NCBI RefSeq assembly: GCF_901709675.1
Contig: NC_051092.1
Span: 5,026,491 to 5,090,490 of the forward strand
Length of the DNA: 64,000 nucleotides
Reading direction: 5' to 3'
Source: Syngnathus acus
Taxonomy: Eukaryota; Chordata; Actinopteri; Syngnathiformes; Syngnathidae
Part shown: in pieces, positions 27,568 through 40,000 of the stretch
Layout of the letters: each line of letters begins with the position of its first letter
Numbering within the stretch: position 1 is the first letter of the stretch
Position numbers and translations under genes: made by a program
The notes under the pieces: generated by a model
Databases searched by the model: none
What the model saw: only the letters and a program-made list of their open reading frames with translations
Told to the model about the DNA's origin: nothing

Positions 27568-29305
27568 GACTCTTAAACAACCCCCCCCCCCCCCTCCTTG
27601 CCCCAGTCAGAGGTGGACCCTCAAGCGTTTGGAGCGCTCCAAGTCTTCTCAGTATTAAAGACTTCACTTGTCGCCACAGCAGTTTGATGGATTTTTCTTC
27701 TTGGACGCAAACAGTCGCATACTTCTCTCGACTCAACTGTGGACTGACTCTCAGGCAACAAAACACTGAATCGTTGTTTGGCAAGGCGAGAGGCGGTTTC
27801 TTATCTTCCAATGCCATGTACTATATTTATTTTATCATTCCTTCAAGGGCACAAGTGACATAAACATGATCCGTGTTTGCAAAAAAAGAAAATATTCTCG
27901 GTGTGCTCGACCATTTTCAAGCAAAGGCTCACATTGCTTGTTCACAGTTTTGATCGTCGATTCGCTTTCAGCTCATGAGCTGAGCTGTTTCGTGCACATA
28001 GGGTAAATGACGTAAACACATTTAGGTCCACAGCGACTGTTTGTTATTCTTGCCTTTAGACATCCCCAAAATGAGTTTTTGTTCCTGTGTAAACTTCCAA
28101 CTAGAAGTTTTAGTTTTTTTGTTTTTTTTTAATGGCCTGTTGTCCAGGAGATTTCAAACTGCTTTTTGTCTCTTCCGTGCTTTCTCGTTTGTTTGTCCCC
28201 GCCCCCTCACCCCAGCCCTGCCCCCTCACCCCACCCCATTGTTTCTCAGGGCTAAATTCATTTAAACATCATCACTCGTAACATTTTAGCAGCTTGTCTA
28301 TTTGGAGGTAGAGGATTTGGTACTAAAAAAAAAACTAAACTTTCCAACTTGAATTTAGCTCCGAGGTGTGGCAAGACAAAGCGGACAGGAAGTTTGGTTT
28401 TAAGCAGATCTGGACGGTCTTAGTTGAGAATTCTTCAGAAGCTTCTGAGTGCAGGGGTTGATCGGAATGGACGACGATTCGATTCTTCAAAGCATTCCAT
28501 ACCTGTATGTAAGCTAAATATAGTCACATACTGAGATCGATTTTTTTTTAATATTGATGATTTTTACTTCTTTGTTCCTCTCGGATTGGAATGAACTTGA
28601 CCGGGGTCCCGACGGCTTATGGACCGGATGCAGCATTTGATTCGATGATGCTAACAAATCAGTGTGATTTATGAAAATATTTAAGCCACAGATGCTCAAA
28701 ATGTATTATAATTTTAAAAAATGTGGTTGTTGTATCAGACATTTATCAATTTAGTACCTTCGGATGGGGGAGAAAGTTTTCCCACGCCCGAACTAGACTT
28801 CAAATGGTTTCTCCAATAAAGGAGTCAAAGTTCTCGTTTATGTTCCTTTTGTCATAGCGTTAAACGTAACTTTTTACCATGTACTGAAATGTCTTGACAT
28901 CTTATGGGGTTTTTTTTTCAGTGGGCACAAAGCTCAGGAAGTGATGTGTTCAAGGACACTTTGCATTTCCTGTGAAATATTTGGCTTTTCTTATTTCTCA
29001 CTTTCCCCCTCCTCTTTCTCCCTTTTTGTGTAAATAATCTGTCTCTGTGTTTTTGCTGTATTCTAATTAAACGACATTAATGAAGACTAAGCGCCCTCCT
29101 CACTAGCTTGCTGCTGCTGCTGCTGCTCCCTTTTGTTTTCATCCAGAGTTTCATCAGCGTCCCTCCTTTTGTTCATTCATTATTTATTATTTCTTTCATT
29201 GCCCTTACATCATCCCACACCTTTTTTCAAAAGTTGAGCTTTCAGAGCATGGCAAGCGTCCATCTAAGCCTCCTGAAAGGTTTCCATTACACTAATTTCA
29301 ATAAA
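27568..29305 (+). other. cspg4: cspg4 3' UTR and polyadenylation candidates
   Basis: Downstream of the TGA stop the sequence is non-coding, beginning with a C-run (about 27,580-27,593). Possible poly(A) signals are ATTAAA at 27,654, AATAAA at 28,815 and AATAAA at 29,300. The AATAAA at 28,815 is the first perfect hexamer, giving a 3' UTR of about 1.25 kb. The choice between sites cannot be made without transcripts. Confidence 0.5.
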
Positions 29306-29963
29306 AAGTCTGATGCAACAAAGGCTCCCTTCATTGTTTTGTTCAGTCACACACCTTTTTAATGTATGACGATAGTCACAAATTACTCCTTTCACTACCA
29401 AGAGTATTTCTCGGTTTAGAGGTCAAATCCGTTAGTTGGAATTAGTAACAATATTTTAAGTTTGTTGCAGCACAGTGGATGAGTGCTAAGTTTCTGGGTT
29501 GAAATCTGGGCTCTGGAGAAAGGCTGGATGGATTTTGCTCGTAATTTGGGATTTGTTTGTTTATGGCAAATTTTAGTTCTCAATAAAAACATACCTGCAA
29601 TCAGGTTGTCGTTTTATTTTTAGACGCAACACTCCAACTTGACCACCAGATGGCAGTAAAGTACAACATTGGCAAAATGAATGTAGTAGTCAAGCCAACT
29701 GCGAGCGCACGTTTTGACTGACGCTTTTCACAAGGTGAGCACAGCTGGGCGTGCGTGCCTGCCTGCTGACGTCATCCCATCTCAACCGCGGTTATGCAAG
29801 TGATGTCGTTCCTGGATGTCTTTCAAGGAGAACAGAATCTAGACCTTATTGTTGCTGCTGCTACTGCTGCTGTTTACTTGCATGTCAGCTATTTTGTTCT
29901 ATGAAACACATGTGGAGTGGAGTCAAACCTCAATCGTAAAGACTGTGTGGCGGACATACTACC

Positions 29964-30250
29964 AGCTCAGTGGCCTAGTGGTAGAGTGTCCGCCCTGAGT
30001 CAAACCCTGGCCGGGTCATACCAAAGACTATAAAAATGGGACCCATTGCCTCCCTGCTTGGCACTCAGCATTAAGGGTTGGAATTGGGGGGTTAGATCAC
30101 CAAATGATTCCCGAGCGCGGCACCGCTGCTGCTCACTGCTCCCCTCTCCCCCAGGGGATGGATTAAAATCACACGGGGATGGGTTAAATGCAGAGGACAA
30201 ATTTCACCACACCCAGATGTGTGTGTGACGATCATTGGGACTTTAACTTT
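29964..30250 (+). mobile_element. tRNA-derived teleost SINE
   Basis: The head AGCTCAGTGGCCTAGTGGTAG-type sequence is a tRNA-like A-box region, followed at about 30 nt by a degenerate B box around CAAACCCTGGCC. The body (GATTCCCGAGCGCGGCACC, then the GCTGCTGCTCACTGCTCCCC and GGGATGGGTTAAATGCAGAG blocks) and the tail CTTTAACTTTAACTT match a SINE type I recognise as widespread in percomorph fish. It appears nearly full length (about 285 nt). The family name is not asserted. Confidence 0.8.
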
Positions 30251-31603
30251 AACTTAACTAACCACTAGTCCACTGTACTGAGAAGTTTTCATTTGTTTTC
30301 GTTTAACTTCATCAAATGCTCTCGCAAGCAATTAAAGGCCAACGGGGCTCACGTGGACCGTCCCTGGTTGTAAACAATGACCATGTTGGAGGGAGGGGGA
30401 GTAATCATTGAGCAGACAATGTTCCCTCCAGATGCCTCAATCTTAAAAGCAGCATTTTTTTTTTCCATGTCTCTGACGAACGTCGACTTGCGCAAGTTTG
30501 CTGCAAAACGATTCCTCTGGTCTTTTTAAAAAAATAAAGAAATAAAAGTGGGAAAACAGCTCCAGACTGGGAAGAGGAGGAGCCATTCTTGAGATGCCAG
30601 GAGGATAAATACTTGTTTCCTTAAAGTGGGGGGAATTAAAGGAAGACAACCACGAGAAGTTGTTTTTGACTTTGAAACAAGCATGACCTCATCCAAGAAA
30701 AAAAAACAGGCCTGCTGATTACCACGGCAACAAGTTGTGCAACGAGGGCTGATTAAATAAAAACATCTAAAGAGGGTTGCAATGAAGTTTAAAGCTGGAC
30801 AAACATGAGCGCTTCTTGTTGGGCTTGACTGGGCCCTTATCTGTGGAGCACATCGCCGGTCCTGCATGAAGTGGCGTCCACCTCAGATATAATCGCTTGA
30901 CCTCGCTGCCGATTCTTAGTTGTCCAAGAAAAAAGTAAATGCAGCTTTAAATTATATATCTAAACTGTGCGGAATGCTACAGAGGCATTTTTTTTATACA
31001 TGTATTTCATTCAGTGATTCTTTGGCATACCACTAGAGGGCACCAATGTACCACTAGTGCTACTGTAGCTTAATTCAAGGGTAAACTATCACAGCATCTG
31101 TTCATGGACACGACAGGATTTGTTCACACTCCGATATTAAATTATTAACTATTGAATCCATTTCTACCTTGTTGCTAACCAAAACAGCAGCACCTTCCAA
31201 AGCATGAAAACAGTCACACAGTGCCTGTTTTAAGTGAGTTCAACGATCTTATCGAGACGACAAGTCGCATTCCAGCAGTGTTGTCCCTGTCCATGTTTAC
31301 GTTCAGGGCTACGCAACTTCCTGCTTCTCAGTCCTTTGCTTTTCAAGCCCAACTTTTCCTTGATTGCAATAAACCATATACAGTGATTTTTTTACTCAAT
31401 AAATGTTCAAACAACAACAAAATTAATTGAACACACTCACATGCAGCTGTTAGATGGGGGGTGGGATTGCAGGACGCCCCCCTCACCCACACACACACAC
31501 ACACACATGTGGTGGTCAGGAGGTCAATAAAACACAGTTGCGCAGCCAACAGCGAAGCAAAGAAAAGACCATTCAGAGAGCACAGCACTCACAGACACCC
31601 CCC

Positions 31604-31635
31604 CACACACACATACACACACACACACACACACA
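31604..31635. repeat. CA microsatellite
   Basis: A CA dinucleotide run with one interruption. A second, shorter CA run lies at 31,489-31,506. Confidence 0.9.
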
Positions 31636-32059
31636 TTTGCACTCAGACAGCTGGAGGTGAGATAAGTGACTGTTGCACATTAGAACGTGTTATCATTTTA
31701 CTATTGTTTATTTATATTATTTTGTTATTGTAGTTGCAATGCCTTAGCTTCCCTGTTGATTCTTCACTTTAAGTCACCTAGCATAGCATTTAAATATGTT
31801 TTTGCATTTTCCAGCCACAGGGTTTAAGTGAAGTCAAAAACTAAATTGCGCCAATGGTGTAATGGTAACAACGGCCAGAGGCCAACCACCACCAACATCT
31901 GGCTTTTGTCCACAAAAGCTTGATTGCCGTTTTCATTATGTCTTAAAGGCCAAAAGCAACATTGTCGCTGGCTGACCGCAGTCATGCTAACTCGCTGCAA
32001 GCGTCATCCGTAGCGCACAACACATGGTACTCAATTTTGTGTTAAAAAACAAAACACAC

Positions 32060-32208
32060 CTGATTCTCTTCATCTCTGTTGTCTCCATCACATCTCAGAC
32101 GGACCACAAGAATGACATCATCAGGGTGGACCCCAGTCACCCCTTTTTGGACATTCTTTGTGGGGTTGTCATAATCTTTTGCATGCAGCTGATGAGCTAG
32201 ACCTCTCC
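32060..32208 (-). other. Orphan exon-like segment, unassigned
   Basis: On the minus strand a good acceptor (pyrimidine-rich, ending TGTAG) is followed by 149 nt open in one frame (2 nt plus 49 codons), then a canonical donor (CAG|GTGTGT). The peptide includes HPDDVILVVRLR and GDNRDEENQ, and the base composition looks exonic. I do not recognise the family and found no compatible partner exon nearby. It may be a remnant of a gene or pseudogene, or chance. Confidence 0.25.
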
Positions 32209-35200
32209 CTACAGCAAACACAGAAAGATGTTGCATCAGGAGAACATTTGCACCATGTTGATGTTGGACACGTCGCAACGTGATCCTGGGAAGCGTCCGA
32301 AGTGGTCCGAGATGTCATGCCACAGAGTGAGACGGTGGCCCGATACCCGCAAAGATGCCGACGCGGCGAGTTATTTTAAGCGCGAGCGTCCTTGGGGAAA
32401 TTGGCTCCAGAGCTGTCAGGCCTCCGCTGCTTTTCATCACGGCTGTACAATTTCCCCATATGAAGTCATTGAGCGGAAAAAAACGTTGGCTTCTCATCCA
32501 GAAACTTAACAAGCATTCAAGCAGACATATTGCCGACTTTGTTTTGCAGTTTAAAACGTTACCCAGGTGTCTTAATACAACTGAGAGTCTTTTGTCATAA
32601 TATCCCAAGGACGGACACCATTTAAACGTGAATGAGGTGGCGGGCTTGTTTCAAGCAAGTGCGCCGATGCGCTAACGTTACCTAACACGGTAACAAAAAT
32701 TTCAGTGTGGCAGAAAAATAGCAGAAAAATAGGTAATTTATTAGTAAGTATTAGTAAACGTTTATATTAATATTTCAAACTCATCTTACAACCAGTATAT
32801 TAGTATTTGTGTGGTTCCAAATAAACTGAATTTGTCGATAAACGGCCTTATGCTAACCACATGTCGCATGTAAGCGGACGAGACTTTTTTAATTTTTATT
32901 ATTTTATTTATTATTTTTTTTTTTAAACACACACACACATTCACACCCTCACATGCGGGAATCGAACTTACAGTGTCGCACACAAGACGAAACAGTTGAT
33001 TTGCACAACCAACACTCTGCTTTGTGGTTAGCATGTCGTCTGTTAGCTTGTTGCGTTCAGTAGCGTGTCTCGAACATTCTTCTTGGTCTACAACCAATCA
33101 GCAATGAGGGCAATGTAACAATTTATTGTGATTCATTTTGGTTCACTTGGAGTTTTAAACTTATGAACAGGGATGGGGGAAAAAAGAAACAGACATGTTT
33201 ATGTACGGATAAACTGATCCGGAGCAGAAAAAGCAGACATCGCTATCTGTCATCTTTGAAGATTGCACTGACCATTTGTTAACATGAAAGATGTTCCACT
33301 TCGGGCGCCACATTTGTTCTGGCCACATCCTTACGAAATTCTAGTGAAAGAAATATGAAGACAAAAACATTGCAGCTATCACCAAATTGTAACATTGAAG
33401 GTGATTCCGAGGTCACGCCCGCCGGCATTAAATTCATCATTTTACTTTACCTCAAGGAATTGCAGTTTTGTTTGGCTGTTGTCTTTGTGGTCCTTTCGAC
33501 ACACTGCGAGCGTTAGCCAACGAGAAGAACGCAGACTTGCCAAGAAAGTCCGTCTTCGTGTATCAGCGACCTCAAAGCAGAGCGGGAGGATCTTCTTCCC
33601 TGCCAAAAGTGCGCTTGTTTTGATTGTTTTTAGCCCAAAGGCAAAGCCTGCCTGCTTCCTGCTGATGCGAAGAAAAATTTTGGGTCGCTCTGATTTTGTT
33701 TCACGTTGAACTCTTTCGAGAATTCGCTTCGTAACGATAAATTAATGACATTATGCCCAAAATCCTGCCACCGCTTGGCTTTAGCCACAGGTGCTTCTCA
33801 TCAACTGGACCGCCATGTAAACAGACTCCACCCACACTGACAACCAATCAAATGAAGGCAGACGCTCAAATGGCCGCCATTTTGGTCACGCCACCAACCA
33901 CGTCCAATCGCCATTTATCGCTCAAAATGTGACGTATGGAGACAACGTAGAAAAAACTTGGCAAACTAATGTAAACTATATACTACATATTTTTATAAAT
34001 TTTGATAGTATTTACATATACACAAACAATATTATGATAGTAAAAAGATCAAATAAACGAGGAAAAAAAGCACTGATGAAATCGAATGTAAAGAACAGTT
34101 TTTTGTATTCTTTTTTTTTTTTCTCTCAAATATACTCTTCCGTTCTAATAGAATCAGAGTGAAATTAGAAACTTCATTCGACCGCAACCTGCTCATCTCC
34201 TCTTGCGTGTAATTCAAGCAGGTCAATAAATAAGCTTAAAGGCTAAAGTCGATATTTGCCAAAATATACTCCTGAGTAAAACCAACAAAACTGACGGAGT
34301 GATCCAACACATAAATGCGCATGTTGCGTGCGAGCAGCGTACACGGCGTCTTTCCACCCCCGTAGACAAGATCGAGGTAGTTTGCGAAATCAGAAGAGCT
34401 TCTGATAAGTGCTGAGTCACCAGAGAGGTTGTTCAGAGGACAATGTCCCACTCGGAAGAAACACCACTCGTCTGCCAGAACCATCCAATTTCCATGACCG
34501 TCCGCGCACGCGCGTTCCCGTCGCAAAACTCTCTAAAAACAAATGAATGCAGAGTCATTTACCAAGCAAAAGAAAGAAGAAGAAAAGAAATCCAAGTATG
34601 CCTTTCACCATCTGTTCCTGGACACACTCAAATAGGAGGAAGAGAAGGAGGTCAGAGGTCAAGTCCATGTCACTGAGGTCTACACAAAAGAAGTTGCACG
34701 GCGCGCTTCGGTGACGACTTTTTTATCTTCTAACTCAACGATGCAGACGCTGGGCCTTTTCTTCACTCAACATTTTGATGTTTTGATACAAACTTCCTCC
34801 AGCGGCAGTCCTTGATGGCTTTGGCAGGTGCCCTCGCAGCGAGGACGCAATCCAACACTTCTTCCCTTCGGAAGGACTCGCTCAGACGAGGGAGCACTCA
34901 AACTCTGCCGACCACCTCAAGCGTCCAAAGGTATGCGGCCATACCATCCATCATTCATCTCATTCGGGTCACCAAGGCCCATCCAACTTTTTGTCCTCCA
35001 CCCGACGGTATTTCTTCCGCTGCCCTTTTCCAATTGATGACATTTCCTTCTGTGAGTTTAAAAATGAGGTCATTGCCACTCCTCGTGTTACATCCCACAA
35101 AGTGCGAGAACCTGAAACGCGTTGCCGGGATTGAAGGTCGAGTGTCTTCGAGTACACGGGATGATTTGAAGAGGAAATCAAGTCTATTAGTTTGTTCCAG

Positions 35201-36139
35201 GCTCACATTGAACACGCATTTTTTAAAAGTTATATTCTGCTTAATCATTGTTTATTTTAGGAAGACATGTCATACAAAGTTTTTAGGGGAAGTTTTTTGT
35301 TGTCGCAGCAGCTCACAAATGTTCAGCTGGATGCAGCAGCTAACAAATTTGTTCTAATGAATTCCTCCAAAAACTTTATTCTTGAAAATTTACAACTGTA
35401 TTTTGTCAAATTATACATTTCATTTTTTGCCGCAAATTTTGGAGCTTGCTGAGGCTAGATGACAAAATCAGACCAACATTTTATTTTATTTTTTATTTAT
35501 TTTTTTTTTATTCAAAGCCTCTATGTCCCCTTCCCTTGAATCGAGTGAATGACATTTTTAACATCCTGTAAACTCTCAAGGTCAACACATCTACATCAAT
35601 TTTTTTATGCGTTTTATTTCAAAGGGAATTTTCATTTACTAAAATTTTTGTCCTCCTTTTTCAGAGCCTGCCTGCACATTTTTCTTCACAGACAAGGACA
35701 GATTCAATTACAAAAGCAGAGAGAGAAATGAGCCCTGCAATTGAAGAAAGACAAAAAAAAAAAGAAAGACGTCGGAAAATTCGGACTTGTGGGAGAAACT
35801 GCCAGACAGACATGGTCAGAGTATTAAAAAAACACACACGGCAACATTTGGAGCCACAATGGCATGTGTTCACTTTAGGAAGCTGAATCGCTGCTTTTGG
35901 GAATGTCATGATAACAAAACAAGCACAGCGGAATGTAAATCGGACACAAAAATCTTCATTTGTGTCAGAGTCATAAAAAGCATTCACACGTCACAATTGT
36001 GGATGTAAAATAACACAAACACTGACGACTTAAAAATGTCAATCACCTTTTTTTTTATCGTACAAAAAGTGACATTTTTGGTCATATCATTAAAAAAAAA
36101 TCATTAAGGTTCCTGCTTAGAATCCCTAAAAAATTCAGC

Positions 36140-37052
36140 TTTTGTTTATTTCCCGCTAGCATTGCAAAAATTGCTAAGTTAGTCCATGGACAGCCCGCTA
36201 TTACAAAAATTGCACTCGGGATGTTTGATACCTCATTTTTTCAGACCATTACCAGCACGGGTTTTCATTCTTTGAGTACTCACTGATACCGATTACCGAT
36301 ACCTCAACATTTCATTTAACACAATGACAAAACATTGTAAACAAAATCTCTTTCAAGCACTAAAGATGATTTGCCGATGTGTCGGAGCGCTGCGGTGTAA
36401 CGCCAACTAGAGCCGAGGAGGACTTACTGCAATGTAGATTTTCTTTTCCTTAAGTATCGGTGGTCGGTATCGGCAGCCTCCGCGAGTACTGGATAGCTAA
36501 AAATAAGGCTGGTCTGTCCTGCTAACAAAACGTGGAATGGCCTACTTTGCGCTATAATACAACTGACTAATGTCTAACGTACGTTTCGGCCACACGGTGC
36601 GCTTTGGTTCAGTTCAACAGTTAGCATGATTTCATGTGTGTGGTTAAAAATTGTGTAAGGTAGCAAAAATAATTTTGGGTAATTTACCCTCCAGTTGCTA
36701 ACCACAGTGGTGTGATCTTCAAAATCCACAGATTTTTTTTTTCCAACCGTTCTGAACTTGGTGGACATGCGACTTTAAGGCACTTCAGCAACATTTGGAT
36801 GCTCACTGGGAAACGGAAGTGATGCTGACAGTTTAAGACATTCTTGTGTTTTTTTGTTTTTTCTTTTTTAAGAGAAGGGGACTGAACCCGTTTGATGGCT
36901 TTAGTTTCAAGGAATGGCTAAGAAATTTAAAACCTACACGTTACGTCCTACCTTAAATTATGTCAAATAAACAAATCGCTGCGACGCCGTCGTCGTCCGT
37001 GACGTGATCAGTCTGGAGTTGGGAGCATCCTTGCGTTTGTCGCGCGTCGTCC
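36140..37052 (-). other. snx33: snx33 3' UTR
   Basis: Downstream of the snx33 stop on the minus strand. The first clear AATAAA (plus-strand TTTATT) is near 36,145, giving a 3' UTR of about 0.9 kb. The region also contains the right end of a MITE-like element. Confidence 0.4.
36273..36492. mobile_element. MITE-like inverted-repeat element (GAGTACTC ends)
   Basis: The left end has GAGTACTCACTGATACCGA and continues TTACCGATAC. The right end is an approximate reverse complement (AGTATCGGTGGTCGGTATCGG, ending GCGAGTACT). About 15 of 18 bases agree over the GATACCGANNACCGATAC core. The total is about 220 nt with no coding frame. I recognise this CCGATACC/GAGTACT motif as common in fish repeats. 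Confidence 0.6.
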
Positions 37053-40000
37053 TTAGAGACAGTCGTACATGCGCAGCGTACGCTCCAGTTGCTGCACCAC
37101 GCGCTGGTAGAAGGCAATCTGCTCCTTGAGGTACGCCTGCATCATGTCCTTGAAGTCCACCTCCCGCTGCCGGTGGAAGTGGCTCATCTCGGCCTGCAGA
37201 GCGAAGCCCACCGTCCGGCAGCGCTTCCGGATGCCGTCCGCCTCGTCCTGGTCCATCTTGCCCTCGTCTGTCATTCGCTGGCTCTCCTTCACCTTGGCAA
37301 AGGCACCTGAAACCAAAAGAAAAAAAAAACGTAAAATAACAATAGTTTTGCACTTATCATAATAAATAATAATGTCTTCTATTTTTGTTGCTCAGGGTGG
37401 CCAAAAGAAAAAAACACACAAAATAAAAATAACAATACAGTTTAGCACTTATAATAATAATAAATAACAAATAATAAATATTAAATAATACATATTGAAT
37501 CATAAATAATAAAATGTCTTCTATTTTTGTTGCTCAGAGCAATTGTGCAAAATTCCGCATACATTGTTGGGTACAATTGACTGTTGTGAATGAGTGGAGC
37601 GAGGGGGGACCAAGCACTCGCTACTTTTTGTCTCACTACATAGCAAACGTCTGAGGGCAAGTTGGAACCATGCTGGCCCAGACGTCCATGACGTCACTTT
37701 TCCACGGGCACCATCCATCCGATTGTTCCAGCCTGTCTGAACGCTAACACACACGCACAAAAAAAAAAAGGAATATTTCAAATGTTCACATGGTTGATGT
37801 CTTTGGCGAGCTGGGACATGCCCGCGGTCGCCGGGGTAACGACATCTCGAGTCGACGTTGGGGCCCGGAATTTGAGCGGAATTCCTGGCAAGCGTGTGGG
37901 AAAGCACAGAGAGAGGAGACGGTGGTGATGACCTACATTCAGGCGCTCCTTTTTCCACATGAGAGGAGGATGTGCATCACCACGTAGCATGTAGCACATA
38001 GCATGGCTACCCACTTCAAGGAGTGCCTGTGTCAGCATTTTTATCTCCTTTAGTTGTTCAAATTCAGTTTGTTTTGATTCGTTTTTAGTTTCAATCTCTT
38101 TGTGGATCAAATGTGTCTCCCTTCCAAGAAGTAAACAGCAGGAGAGCCTTCTTCTTCTCCAGTGTTCTTTTTGGACGCGTTTTAACGCACAGAGGTTTTT
38201 AAAGGTCACCACAGCGCTAATTGGAAGTGGAAAATTGACCGACGAGGAAAACACTCACGGCAAAGACGGTTTGAACTAATTTTGTTGTATTTTTGTTTGG
38301 TGAAAAAAACTTCTCGTGACCACGAGACAGTTCCACTTTTACTTTGAGAGAAGGTCACCTGCTCGGTGACTGGATGTTTAGTGGCAGTCGTGTGACAGTT
38401 TAATGGCGGCGAGATAGTCTGCGAGGGATTAGCAAAACCTGGAGGGGGTTCAGGCCGCTTGTCTAAACAGCGGCCAAGCTCTTTACGGGCTGGCACGGCT
38501 ACGCATGCGCGGCGGGACAAGAAGAAGAATGAGGACGCGCAGATTAACTGTGGCTACAATCCTGCGGGCGGCTGAACTCTGGCGTCTGCTCAACGTTCTT
38601 TTCCCACAAGCCTCAGAGGGCAGGAGGAATTCTGGGAGATTTGCTCTCCCCGTTTTCAAGCATCCACTTCGCACAAATGTGAGCTGACAACTGTATGATG
38701 GAGAAGAGCTCCAGCCAAAACAGGCCTACATCCAATAGCTTAGCACTGTCGCTAAAATGTTTGCAGCAGCAATTGTTGCACAATTTTATCTTTTAAATCC
38801 AAGGCGCCGTTACGGAACACTGACCCAAAATAGTTGCGATTCTTTTGCTACCCCCCCCCCCCCCCTCGCACAAGCCCAGAAAGGAAAACAAAAAGAGCTT
38901 CTCTCATCTCAGCACTGATCTCAAAGGGAAGTACAAGTCATCGCAGCTGCTACAAAATCCATCCTTGGGTCATGTTTGGCAAATCATGAAAAAATGTGCC
39001 ACTAATCAAAAGTTGAATTCAGTTGAGGGAAATTGTTGGAGATTTCCAGCGGCCGTCAGGACGGGATTTGCAAAGCTGACCTCCCAAATGTTGGCGAAGC
39101 GAACAAACTTGCGTCATTTGAATATCACATTAAAGTCGCTGACAAGCATCTACACGGTTGGACACGACTCATCTGGAGGATGTTGTCATGGCAACCGCAA
39201 GTATCACAGCCATGTTGCCAAAAGTGGCCAAAAAGTAATCACAACACTTTTTTCTTTTTAATTTTCATACGTCCCTGAAATCAGTCTGCTTTAAAGGGGC
39301 AGTCTTGTCTCGAACCATTTCGCTAATTTCCGTTACCCCGTCTGTGGTGTTTAACATGATACGTTAGCATAAAGCTAGGCAACTTTTTTTTTTTTTTTTA
39401 GTTTAATAATGCGGTTTATAAATATACATCATCTTTAAAACATGCATTGTTTAAAGTTTTGTCTCGAGTCATTTCGCTAATTTCCATTAGCCTGTCTATG
39501 GTCTTTAACATGATACGTTAGCATAAAGCTAGGCAACTTTTTTTTTCTTTTTAATAATGCGGTTTGTAAATCATCTTTAAAACATGCATTGTTTTACCTG
39601 GAGGGACAAAGATGTGCTTCCACTGTACTGAATGCTGAATGAGCTGACTCAAGAAAGATATTTTATTCTTTACACATGCCAACAAAGCGCTGTGCTGCCA
39701 ACAGCCAACTGATGAACATAAACAAACACAGATGCTCTCAGCTGCTATTTTCCACGTGTTCGTGACACAGCCAGCCTTTTTGACAGACATCAGCAAATTC
39801 AGCCAGCCTCCCTCAATAAAAAGCTCATCCAGTTCACACGCCACGCTCCAAATTTGGACCCATTTGGATTTTCCCTTTTAAAGTAGGACAGGGGAGCCTG
39901 GGGTCAGAAACAGCCTGTGAACTAGCCTGCCAAGAAATTCTAAAAAAAACACAACAACTATCGTTTGTCAAATTTGGCGGAGACCAGGTACATTTTTCGG

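Larger units (their letters stand above)
30251..36140. other. Intergenic region between convergent cspg4 and snx33
   Basis: I find no recognised gene. Contents: CA microsatellites (31,489-31,506; 31,604-31,635), A/T-rich stretches, a tRNA-like B-box remnant next to a CA run (about 32,925-33,010), and one exon-like open segment (32,060-32,208, minus strand) that I cannot assign. Other open frames, such as the minus-strand 96-codon frame at 34,236-34,526, show no family signature. Confidence 0.6.

Noticed and set aside
29440-29520. tRNA-like motif (CACAGTGGATGAGTGC, GGTTGAAATCTGGGCTC)
   Set aside because: Resembles a degraded tRNA-SINE head, but stems do not pair and the body is absent.
32925-33010. 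tRNA-like B box (CGGGAATCGAACT on plus) beside a CA run
   Set aside because: Only the B-box half is visible; no complete cloverleaf, probably a SINE remnant.
34236-34526. A 96-codon minus-strand frame
   Set aside because: Peptide not recognised, no splice structure or promoter; probably chance.
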